Source: Planctomycetota bacterium
Lineage (GTDB): Bacteria > Planctomycetota > UBA8742 > SKZP01
Direction: 5' to 3'
Length of the DNA stretch: 6,425 nt
NCBI GenBank assembly: GCA_007127275.1
Contig: SKZP01000397.1
Location: 1 to 6,425 of the forward strand
In this document: positions 1 through 5,951 of the stretch, in pieces
How positions within the stretch are numbered: the stretch's first letter is position 1
Layout: every line of letters starts with the position of its first letter
Notes under the pieces: model-generated
The model's database searches: none
Told to the model about the DNA's origin: nothing
The model's input: the letters and a program-made list of their open reading frames with translations, nothing else
Made by a program: the position numbers and the translations under genes

Positions 1-102
1 CGCCGGTCTCGCGGCAAGGGCGAAAACTCCAAACCGGGCTTTCCAATTGAACTTCCCGGGTTGTTGCGCAGAGGATGGGGGGCGCGGTGCGTGCTCGAAA
101 GC

Positions 103-110
103 GAGGGGGG
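103..110 (+). promoter_or_regulatory. Ribosome binding site of the kinase gene
   Basis: The purine run GAGGGGGG lies directly before the ATG at 113, with GAGG about 6 nt from the start codon. It favours this ATG over the upstream TTG at 47, which has no such motif. I see no convincing promoter in bases 1-102. Confidence 0.5.
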
Positions 111-112
111 GC

Positions 113-1225
113 ATGGGGACAGGCTCGTCACAGGATCATTGGGCCGTGGGCGACGATCCACGGAAAGCGAAGCCGGGGAAGGGGGAGGTTCCCGTCGGCG
201 GCGGCGAAGATGTGCCCGGCTCAACGCTCGACGCGCCCCCGGCACCGGCCGGCCAGCACGAGGCGCCGGTCAACGACGGCTCGCGCGAGCCGCAGCCGGG
301 GGAGAAGCTCGGCAAGTACCTGCTGGTCAGCGAAATCGGCAAAGGGGGGATGGGGCGCGTCTTCCTTGCGCGGGCGCGGCGGGGCGAGTACGTCGCAGTA
401 AAAACGGTCAAGGACCGCCGCGAGCGGCTGATCCACCGTCTGGAGCGCGAGGGGCAACTGGGAATGGCGCTGCACCACCACAACATCATCCAGTTGCTCG
501 ACGCCGACTTGACCGCGCGCTGGCCGTACATTGTCTTCGAGTTGCTCGACGGACGCGTCGCTTCGAAGTTGCCGCGCTTCGGGCGGCCGCTGCCGGCGCT
601 GCAGGTGATGCTGCTCGCCTCCGAAGTCGCTCAGGCGCTGCGGCACGCCACGAAGATCGGTGTCATCCACCGCGACGTCAAGCCGGGCAACATCTTCCTC
701 ACCTTCGACGGCCGGGTGAAATTGCTCGACTTGGGGCTTGCCTGGGCGCGCGGCGTCGCCCCGCTGACCCACCAAGGGGACGTGCTCGGCACGGTCAGCT
801 ACATGGCGCCGGAGCAGTTGCAGCAGCGCCGCGACCTCGACGTGCGCGCCGACGTTTACTCGCTCGGTGCGACCTGCTTTCGCCTGCTTACGGGACGGCT
901 GCCGTGGCCCAAGGGCAACGTCACCACGGTGCTACACGCAATGGCAACGAGCCCCGTGCCCCAGGTGCGCCAGTACGAGCCGCGCATTCCGACGGCGGTG
1001 AACGCGATCGTCACCAAGATGATGGCGATCGAGCGCAAGCACCGCTACGCCGACTACGACAGCTTGATCCAGGAGCTGGAGCGTTTCTTGCGCTTCCAAA
1101 CCGAATTGACGCAGTTCCCCGAAGACCGTGCCTTTCTGCTGCGCCAGTTGCACATGACCGAGGCCGGCTTCAACGACGGTCGCATCATCAGCAGCGACGA
1201 CCTACCCGGCCCAAGCCACGCGTGA
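113..1225 (+). CDS. Hanks-type serine/threonine protein kinase (soluble)
   Basis: This gene encodes an ATP-dependent Ser/Thr kinase of about 370 aa, probably a cytoplasmic signalling protein. Numbering from the ATG at 113, the first ~65 residues are Gly/Pro-rich and look disordered. The kinase domain spans about residues 70-325. It has the P-loop GKGGMGRV from residue 76, the VAVK lysine K97, the probable alpha-C glutamate E113, and the catalytic loop HRDVKPGN from 186 (D188, K190, N193). DLG replaces DFG at 206, followed by the APE motif at 232 and DVYSLG. All catalytic residues are present, so it should be active. There is no transmembrane segment, PASTA repeat or other sensor domain, and only a ~40-residue tail follows the domain. 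An in-frame TTG at 47 would add 22 residues, but the ATG at 113 is preceded at about 6 nt by GAGGGGGG, so I prefer it. The gene is convergent with greA. Its substrate cannot be inferred. Confidence 0.93.
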   Translation: MGTGSSQDHWAVGDDPRKAKPGKGEVPVGGGEDVPGSTLDAPPAPAGQHEAPVNDGSREPQPGEKLGKYLLVSEIGKGGMGRVFLARARRGEYVAVKTVKDRRERLIHRLEREGQLGMALHHHNIIQLLDADLTARWPYIVFELLDGRVASKLPRFGRPLPALQVMLLASEVAQALRHATKIGVIHRDVKPGNIFLTFDGRVKLLDLGLAWARGVAPLTHQGDVLGTVSYMAPEQLQQRRDLDVRADVYSLGATCFRLLTGRLPWPKGNVTTVLHAMATSPVPQVRQYEPRIPTAVNAIVTKMMAIERKHRYADYDSLIQELERFLRFQTELTQFPEDRAFLLRQLHMTEAGFNDGRIISSDDLPGPSHA

Positions 1226-1285
1226 CAAGCCAAGGAACGGCGCCCCTCGACGCGGTGGACAAGCGCCCAATCCTCGAACTTCCCG

Positions 1286-1325
1286 AAACAAAAAGAGGGG
1301 CGGGGCCCGACGGCTCCCGCCCTTC
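1286..1325 (-). terminator. Rho-independent terminator of greA
   Basis: Arms 1295-1304 (GAGGGGCGGG) and 1316-1325 pair over 10 bp with one G-U wobble, around an 11-nt loop. Read on the minus strand, the stem is followed at once by TTTTTGTTT (1294-1286), the U-tract of an intrinsic terminator. It lies about 47 nt past the greA stop. On the plus strand only CCTT follows the stem, so it is a weaker candidate for ending the convergent kinase transcript. Confidence 0.8.
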
Positions 1326-1371
1326 CTTAGGAACGCAATTGACTAGGCAACGCCTCTCACGGCGCGGCGTG

Positions 1372-3606
1372 CTACTTCTTTTCCGCCATTTCCAGCAGCG
1401 CGTTTTCGATTTTCTCGATGCGGATGCGGCGGTTGCCTTGCGCGGCGAGGACGATGACGTCGCCAGCGTGGGCGCCTAGCATCGCCTCGGCCATCGGCGC
1501 GCGGTAGGACATGATGCCGCGCTCGTGATCGGCGTCCCACGGGCCGAGGATGGTCACCGTCTCGGGGTCGTCGCGCTCCTCGTCGCGGAAGGTGACGCGG
1601 GTGCCGGGGACCACGCGGTCGGTGTCGATCGACTCGGGCTCGAGGACCAGCACGTTGGAAAGCTGCTTCTGCACCTCGGAAAGGCGCCCCTTCAAACGCG
1701 CTTCCTTCTCGCGAGCCGCGTCGAGTTCCGCGTTTTCCGAAACGTCCCCCATTTCGATCGCGGCCCCGATCGCCTTGGCGTTCTCGTCGATTTCGTCTTT
1801 GAGTTGCTTGGCGAGACGCTGTTGCTTTTGTAGCCCTTCGAGCGTCGTCACGGTGATCGCCGCGTCGATCTGGTAGGCCATCTCCGTCACCGGCTGCTCG
1901 ACATCCTTATGTTCCTTGCGGATCATGCGGCGCAGCTTGGGCGGCAGATTGTTGCCGAGAGCGGTGCAGCTTTCGATGTGCTTGTAAAGGTGGGTGGCCT
2001 TATCCGGCGTCAGGTCGTGCAGGATGCGGCGCAGCAGCGCGTTGCGGTCCTCGGAGAGCAGGTTCTTGAGCTTTTGCAGGGAGGGCTTCGCCGTTTTGTC
2101 GCCACGGCTGTGCGCGTGATTGAGCCGGCTTGCCAGGGTGAGCACCTTGTCGAAGAGGTGGTAGAGCTCCTCGGTGTTCTCCCCTTCGGGCGTGCGGTTG
2201 TAGGTTTGCCTCACGTACCAAAGGAAGGTATCCGGCGCGATCATCGGGTCGATCGTGACCTCTTGGCCCACCTCTTCGTAGACCTGCATGTGCCCGGTTT
2301 TTTCACACTGGGCGAGCGCTTCGTCCCACATGGCCGAGGCCTCGGAGAGCAGCGCCTGGCGCAGCGTCTCCACCCAGGATTGTGGCGCGAAGGTCGCCAC
2401 GAGTTGCAAGCCCTCGCGCTGGTAGCGGGCGACGTTAATCCGCGTGAGCAGGTCAATGTAGCGCTTCGGCTCGGCGACGTCGAAGTACGCCTGCGGCGAA
2501 AGAATGCTCGCCGGAAAACCGTCGACCTTGGTGCCGCCGATCCGGGCGTCGATTTCGCGTAGCACGAAGATACCGGCGAGACCAAAGGCGTGCTCGCGGT
2601 CCTCGTCCTGCTCGACCTGCTTCTGGAAATACGCGGCAATGGCGGGGACTACCGGATTGGGGTCGTAACCGTGATCCGCGACCTGGGTAATGATGTCGCG
2701 CGCGCGCTCGAGCTTCTCTTCCCAGGTCCCGGGGGTGGAAAAACGCTCGGTGGCCGCCTCCTCGAAAGTGACCGCGCTGTCGAGCAGCTTGAACGTGGGG
2801 TTCTGGCCGTTGCCCAGCCGCACGTACTCGTCCTTTTGCGCGGCCTTTTTCACCGCGGTGAGGAACTTCGACCAGGTCTTCTGGTCCATCACGCTCGGCA
2901 CGAGCCGTGCCTTGATCTCGCGCTGCGTCAACTCCTGGGTGCGCTCGGGGCGCAGGGCTATCTTGATAACCTCGAGCGGCTTGTCCTTGGCGAGCTGTTG
3001 CAACTCTTCCAGGCGTTCGACCTTCCAGACATCGAGGCTGTCCCGGTCGAGCTTGTCGAGCATCTTGCCGGCCGCCTCGAGGGCGAAGCGGTGTCCCGGT
3101 TTGTCGAGGAAGTCGACGACAAGCTTGCGGTTGCTCGGCTCGACCGCGGAGACCTTGCCGATGCCCCAGCCCTTCTCGTGCTTGACCCAGTCGCCGGGCT
3201 TGAAAAAGGTGAAGGAATTCACGTGGTTGAGAAAGCCCTCAACCTTGCCGGCATACTGCTCGCGCCCTTCCTCGAGGATCTTCTCGATCTCGGGAAAGTC
3301 CGCAAATGCAAGCGGGACGACCGTCATCAGGTCGTCCCACAGCTTCTTTTCCTTCGGATGGTATTCGGCGGCAACTTGCAGGATGCGAAAGGCGTCGTGG
3401 TATTTTTCCGCGCTGCTCAACGGCTCAAGCGTAAGTTGCAGCAGGGTGGCGGCTCGCCGTCGCTCACCCCGTTGGGCAAGCTTCTCCGCAAGTTTGAGGA
3501 ACAGCTCGGCGTCCTCGGGGTGGTTCTCGATAATGGACAACCAGATGTTTTCGATCGCGCTATAGTCGTTGTCTTGTAGCGCGATCTCGAACTCAGAGAC
3601 GTGCAT
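1372..3606 (-). CDS. greA: Long GreA-type transcript cleavage factor with a large N-terminal extension
   Basis: This protein should bind RNA polymerase and stimulate cleavage of backtracked transcripts. It has 744 aa, against about 158 for classical GreA. Only the last ~150 residues form the GreA module: a coiled coil at about 590-660 with the tip motif GDVSENAELDAA, then an FKBP-like C-terminal domain at about 670-744. Tip residues D621 and E624 match the acidic pair D41/E44 of E. coli GreA, so cleavage activity is expected. Residues 1-125 are helical and TPR-like. Residues 136-180 (from KPGDWVKHEKGWGIGKV) look like a small KOW/Tudor-like beta-barrel, and the middle is a helical region of unknown role. 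Long GreA proteins of this kind are known in Chlamydiae and Borrelia/Treponema. A GTG at 3612 would add two residues, but it is part of the AGGTG ribosome binding site of the ATG at 3606. The gene ends with TAG just before the terminator. Confidence 0.9.
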   Translation of the reverse strand: MHVSEFEIALQDNDYSAIENIWLSIIENHPEDAELFLKLAEKLAQRGERRRAATLLQLTLEPLSSAEKYHDAFRILQVAAEYHPKEKKLWDDLMTVVPLAFADFPEIEKILEEGREQYAGKVEGFLNHVNSFTFFKPGDWVKHEKGWGIGKVSAVEPSNRKLVVDFLDKPGHRFALEAAGKMLDKLDRDSLDVWKVERLEELQQLAKDKPLEVIKIALRPERTQELTQREIKARLVPSVMDQKTWSKFLTAVKKAAQKDEYVRLGNGQNPTFKLLDSAVTFEEAATERFSTPGTWEEKLERARDIITQVADHGYDPNPVVPAIAAYFQKQVEQDEDREHAFGLAGIFVLREIDARIGGTKVDGFPASILSPQAYFDVAEPKRYIDLLTRINVARYQREGLQLVATFAPQSWVETLRQALLSEASAMWDEALAQCEKTGHMQVYEEVGQEVTIDPMIAPDTFLWYVRQTYNRTPEGENTEELYHLFDKVLTLASRLNHAHSRGDKTAKPSLQKLKNLLSEDRNALLRRILHDLTPDKATHLYKHIESCTALGNNLPPKLRRMIRKEHKDVEQPVTEMAYQIDAAITVTTLEGLQKQQRLAKQLKDEIDENAKAIGAAIEMGDVSENAELDAAREKEARLKGRLSEVQKQLSNVLVLEPESIDTDRVVPGTRVTFRDEERDDPETVTILGPWDADHERGIMSYRAPMAEAMLGAHAGDVIVLAAQGNRRIRIEKIENALLEMAEKK

Positions 3607-3609
3607 ACT

Positions 3610-3614
3610 CACCT
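3610..3614 (-). promoter_or_regulatory. Ribosome binding site of greA
   Basis: Read on the minus strand, TAGGTGAGT precedes ATG, placing AGGTG 3 nt before the codon at 3606 (AGG 5 nt before it). The competing GTG start at 3612-3610 is inside this motif, which argues for the ATG. Confidence 0.45.
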
Positions 3615-3703
3615 ATTTCGTTTGGGCGTATGTCCAAGATGTATGGGACCTGAAACATATGTCCTGCGTGGGTACCGGGCGCGCGGCCATCAAAGGGCAC
3701 CGT

Positions 3704-3723
3704 CGGTTGCCCGACCGCAACCG
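3704..3723. repeat. Perfect inverted repeat upstream of greA
   Basis: CGGTTGC and GCAACCG form a perfect 7-bp stem around the 6-nt spacer CCGACC, about 100 nt upstream of the greA start codon. No T-run follows on either strand, so it does not look like a terminator. It could be a leader hairpin or a protein binding site, or it could be chance. Confidence 0.4.
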
Positions 3724-4042
3724 CAGGTTCATTACGACACGCGAACTCTAGCGTCCCAGCGCGGCCAAGTCAACGCTGGCGACGCGTCCCGTTCGGGATA
3801 CCGCTGGTGGAGAGGGTTCGAAGGTGCAACAAGAAACTCTGATCCTGAGCACCTGTTCGGAATTGTGCCCACGTCCGAAAATCCGAAGGGCTACCGCCCA
3901 AATGCCGTTTCAATCTCGATGGCTGGTAGATTCCCCACGCCCGCCGACGGCCGCGATGGGCCTCCGTATGTCCGCCATGGAGACATGCCGTCCCAAAGAC
4001 GTGCGCTTCGTCCGCCTATCTTGGTTGCTCTCACGCAGGACT

Positions 4043-4075
4043 GAAGAAAAGGGGAGCGGGGGAACAAGAGTCCCC
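4043..4075 (-). terminator. Possible weak terminator downstream of ispA
   Basis: On the minus strand, GGGGA (4075-4071) can pair with TCCCC at 4063-4059 or with TCCCC at 4055-4051. The second pairing is followed at once by TTTTCTTC (4050-4043). The stem is only 5 bp, and the site is about 130 nt past the ispA stop, so this is tentative. Neighbouring GC-rich repeats at 4107-4125 can form competing structures. Confidence 0.3.
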
Positions 4076-4117
4076 ACGTCTACATGCGCTCACGAACCCG
4101 TTGACTCGGGGGACTCT
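4067..4117. repeat. 9-bp inverted repeat overlapping two local hairpins
   Basis: AGAGTCCCC (4067-4075) is the exact reverse complement of GGGGACTCT (4109-4117), with 33 nt between them. The right arm overlaps a compact local hairpin, CGGGGG/CCCCCG (4107-4112 with 4120-4125, 7-nt loop). The left arm overlaps the weak hairpin at 4059-4075. The pairings are mutually exclusive. Confidence 0.6.
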
Positions 4118-4201
4118 CGCCCCCGGCTCAGCGGATACGACAACAACGAAGCACCGTCGAGCGCAGCAACTCAAATTCGGACGTGTTCTTCTGACAGCTC
4201 C

Positions 4202-5110
4202 TTAGCGCAGCCGGTGCTGTACATAGTGGGCGAGTGCGGTCAGCGTTTCGCCTTGCTTCAGCGGAGCGAGCGCGTCGATGGCGGTGGTGACAAGGCGCTT
4301 GGCAATGTCGCGTGAACCGTCGAGGCCGTGGACAATCGGATAGGTCATTTTGCCCTGATCCAAGTCTTTGCCGGCACTCTTTCCGAGGTCGCTTGTCGAG
4401 GCCGTGACGTCCAAGATGTCGTCGATGACCTGAAACGCGAGGCCGAGGTGGTAGCCGTACTTGTCGAGTGCCGCGTATACCTCGCCGCTGGCCCCGGCTA
4501 TGCGAGCGCCGCCGCGCACCGCGGAGTGCAACAGGGCGCCGGTCTTATGGTGGTGGATGAACTCGAGCACCTCGGCATTTACCGACTTGCCGGCATACTT
4601 GAGGTCCGCCGCCTGCCCCCCGACCATGCCGCGCGCGCCGGCCGCCTCGGCAAGCCGGAGCGTGAGGTCGCGGGCAAGCTCGGCGCTGGGCGCGTACTCG
4701 GCGAGGATGCCGAAGGCGCGAGTCAGCAGCGCGTCACCAACGAGAATGGCGGTCGGTTCGTCGTAGGCGACGTGCACCGTCGGCCGGCCGCGGCGCAACT
4801 CGTCGTCGTCCATTGCCGGGAGGTCGTCGTGCACGAGCGAGTAGGTGTGGATATACTCCCACGCACAAGCGAGCGGCAGCGCCGTCTCCAACTCGCCGCC
4901 GGCCGCCTCGCAGGTGCACAGCACAAGCAATGGTCGCAGTCGCTTGCCGCCCCCGGAAAGGGCGTAGCGGCAGGCCTCGCCGAACTCCTCGAGCAATGGG
5001 TGCGTCTCTGGCATCAAGCGCAAAAGCCACTCGTCGATCCACTCGACGCGTGGCCGCACCTGCTGCTCGAATCCGGCCGGATGAAAGGACTCCGCCTGTG
5101 CGTCGGACAC
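4202..5110 (-). CDS. ispA: Polyprenyl synthetase, probable (2E,6E)-farnesyl diphosphate synthase
   Basis: This enzyme condenses isopentenyl diphosphate with allylic diphosphates, most likely giving farnesyl diphosphate, the precursor of undecaprenyl and quinone side chains. Its 302 aa match the length of E. coli IspA (299). Numbering from the GTG at 5110: GGGKRLRP (52-60; K56 and R57 bind IPP), first Asp-rich motif DDLPAMD (D95, D96, D101), an RRGRPT segment at 106-111, GGQAADL (164-170), a KT pair at 189-190, and second Asp-rich motif DDILD (D230, D231, D234). The YSLVH just before the first motif resembles E. coli IspA, which favours a C15 product, although a GGPP synthase cannot be excluded. 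A longer reading from a TTG at 5173 is unlikely, because GAGGAG sits 7 nt before the GTG at 5110. No xseB or dxs is adjacent. Confidence 0.95.
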   Translation of the reverse strand: MSDAQAESFHPAGFEQQVRPRVEWIDEWLLRLMPETHPLLEEFGEACRYALSGGGKRLRPLLVLCTCEAAGGELETALPLACAWEYIHTYSLVHDDLPAMDDDELRRGRPTVHVAYDEPTAILVGDALLTRAFGILAEYAPSAELARDLTLRLAEAAGARGMVGGQAADLKYAGKSVNAEVLEFIHHHKTGALLHSAVRGGARIAGASGEVYAALDKYGYHLGLAFQVIDDILDVTASTSDLGKSAGKDLDQGKMTYPIVHGLDGSRDIAKRLVTTAIDALAPLKQGETLTALAHYVQHRLR

Positions 5111-5117
5111 GGTAGCT

Positions 5118-5123
5118 CTCCTC
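5118..5123 (-). promoter_or_regulatory. Strong ribosome binding site of ispA
   Basis: On the minus strand, GAGGAG is followed by the 7-nt spacer AGCTACC and then GTG at 5110. This is a near-ideal Shine-Dalgarno arrangement, and it decides the start of ispA. Confidence 0.75.
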
Positions 5124-5153
5124 AAGGTGCTCGGTAGGGCGCGGTGGCACACC

Positions 5154-5182
5154 GTGATAGCAGGGACCGGCAAACTTGAAAA
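5154..5182 (-). promoter_or_regulatory. Candidate sigma70-type promoter for ispA
   Basis: On the minus strand, a -35-like TTTTCA (5182-5177; 4 of 6 consensus bases) is separated by exactly 17 bp from a -10-like TATCAC (5159-5154; 4 of 6). The -10 is preceded by TGC, giving an extended -10 (TGnTAT...). Transcription would start near 5147, leaving a leader of about 37 nt. The assignment is by eye only. Confidence 0.4.
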
Positions 5183-5289
5183 TGGATGGAATCGCCGGTT
5201 TGCGTTCGCACTTCCGATTCAACGCGGCAACGCCAAGGCGACAGGTGTCTAGAATGCTCGCCAGTGCGCAAGTACGAACGTCGCGGCAA

Positions 5290-5640
5290 CTACTCGCTGC
5301 CGAGGAGTTCTTGCCAGTCGTTGGCGACGAGCACGCGGTCAAGCACTCGCTCCAACCTCTCCGCGCCAATGATTGTCTCCACCGCCGCGAGCGTCGTCGC
5401 TCCTGGCTCCCCAAAGCGTTGGCGACCTAGCCGCAGCAACGAATTCCGAAGCCCTTCTTCACGGCCTTCTTCAAGGCCTTCTTCACGGCCTTCTTCACGG
5501 CCTTCTTCGCGGCCTTTCTCACGGCCTTCGAGGAAGTAGGGGTGATCCTTGAGGTCCAGGTTTGGAGTACCCATCTGTACTTTCATGGCTCGCTTGCCCA
5601 AACGCCGGTGGCACAAGGCCACTTCCCTCGTGCTCGGCAC
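5290..5640 (-). CDS. Stand-alone C-terminal copy of the Rpn/DUF4351-like protein (small gene or remnant)
   Basis: This 116-aa frame is a second copy of only the C-terminal third of the gene at 5667-6425. It keeps the stretch HRRLGKRAM, the DHPYFLEG motif, the tetrapeptide repeats GREEG/GREKG, the core LLRLGRQRFGEPGATT and the identical end NDWQELLGSE. I count about 15 differences in ~104 aligned residues, with no gap. Homology stops near 5620, and the codons before that are unrelated, so the nuclease-like N-terminus is missing. The GTG at 5640 has no visible ribosome binding site. In-frame ATGs at 5586 (98 aa) and 5574 (94 aa) are alternatives, but the GGAGGT found before the matching ATG in the other copy is changed here. 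Isolated base differences fall mostly at third codon positions, which suggests it has been under coding selection. It could be a small functional protein or a decaying duplicate. Confidence 0.5.
   Translation of the reverse strand: MPSTREVALCHRRLGKRAMKVQMGTPNLDLKDHPYFLEGREKGREEGREEGREEGLEEGREEGLRNSLLRLGRQRFGEPGATTLAAVETIIGAERLERVLDRVLVANDWQELLGSE
5454..5530 (-). repeat. 12-bp tandem repeats encoding GREEG units (downstream copy)
   Basis: About six imperfect copies of a 12-bp unit (plus strand TTCTTCACGGCC and variants) encode the repeated tetrapeptide GRE(E/K), with one LEEG variant. The matching array in the longer gene lies exactly 377 bp away at 5831-5907 and has the same length. Confidence 0.8.
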
Positions 5641-5666
5641 GGTCCATGTAGGGGCGTAGCGTGCGA

Positions 5667-5951
5667 CTACTCGCTGCCGAGCAGTTCTTGCCAGTCATTG
5701 GCGACGAGTACGCGGTCAAGCAGTCGCTCCAATTGCTCCTTATCTGTGATTGCTTCCACCGCCGCGAGCGTCGTCGCTCCCGGTTCCCCAAAGCGCTGGC
5801 GACCTAGCCGCAACAACGAACTCCGGAGCCCCTCTTCGCGCCCTTCTTCGCGGCCCTTCTCACGGCCTTCTTCGCGGCCCTTTTCACGGCCTTCTTCGCG
5901 GCCTTCGAGGAAGTAGGGGTGATCCTTAAGGTCCAGTTTCAGCGTTCCCAT
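5667..5951 (-). CDS. Possible internal small protein (94 aa) translated within the Rpn-like gene
   Basis: This is an in-frame reinitiation candidate. On the minus strand, GGAGGT (5961-5956) is followed by ACTG and then ATG at 5951, a near-consensus ribosome binding site inside the coding sequence. The product would begin MGTLKLDLKDHPYF and comprise the charged repeat plus the DUF4351-like domain. In E. coli, rpn genes are known to produce such intragenic C-terminal small proteins, which block the toxic full-length nuclease. By analogy this could be an antitoxin. The motif also arises simply from Met-Glu-Val codons, so it could be chance. Confidence 0.35.
   Translation of the reverse strand: MGTLKLDLKDHPYFLEGREEGREKGREEGREKGREEGREEGLRSSLLRLGRQRFGEPGATTLAAVEAITDKEQLERLLDRVLVANDWQELLGSE

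Larger units (their letters stand above)
3607..4201. other. 595-bp intergenic region between greA and ispA
   Basis: I see no convincing gene here. Open frames on the plus strand at 3601-4044 and 3824-4315 give low-complexity, Arg/Ser/Cys-rich products without recognisable motifs, and both run antisense to or into neighbouring genes. I looked for tRNA, tmRNA, RNase P and SRP RNA signatures and found none. The stretch holds a 7-bp perfect hairpin (3704-3723), a short TCCC/GGGA hairpin (3787-3798) and a cluster of GC-rich inverted repeats (4051-4125). It presumably carries the greA promoter, but I could not identify a good -35/-10 pair. Confidence 0.6.

Noticed and set aside
61..1479. 472-codon plus-strand frame over the kinase gene
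   Set aside because: An Arg/Ala-rich shadow in a second frame of a GC-rich gene; the kinase motifs are all in the other frame.
2590..3579. 329-codon plus-strand frame antisense to greA
   Set aside because: A shadow of the greA codons (Leu/Gly/Val-rich, no domain).
3814..3830. GGTTCGAA resembling a tRNA T-loop
   Set aside because: The flanking bases do not form a 5-bp T-stem on either strand, and no acceptor or anticodon arms could be found around it.
3601..4044. 147-codon plus-strand frame beginning antisense to the greA start
   Set aside because: It overlaps the greA start and ribosome binding site, has no ribosome binding site of its own, and its composition looks like translated noncoding DNA.
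3824..4315. 163-codon plus-strand frame with a good Shine-Dalgarno before a GTG
   Set aside because: The product is Ser/Arg/Cys-rich without recognisable motifs, third-position GC looks lower than in the real genes, and the frame runs 114 bp antisense into the end of ispA. Kept only as a possibility in the intergenic finding.
4328..5137. 269-codon plus-strand frame antisense to ispA
   Set aside because: A shadow frame; all prenyl synthase motifs are on the minus strand.
5519..5791. 90-codon minus-strand frame spanning the gap between the two Rpn-like copies
   Set aside because: It is out of frame with both copies, and its Arg/Ser-rich product is a frame-shifted reading of the repeat-bearing gene ends.
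5454..5907. Regular short repeats that could suggest a CRISPR array
   Set aside because: The units are 12 bp, contiguous, without spacers, and encode an in-frame tetrapeptide repeat.
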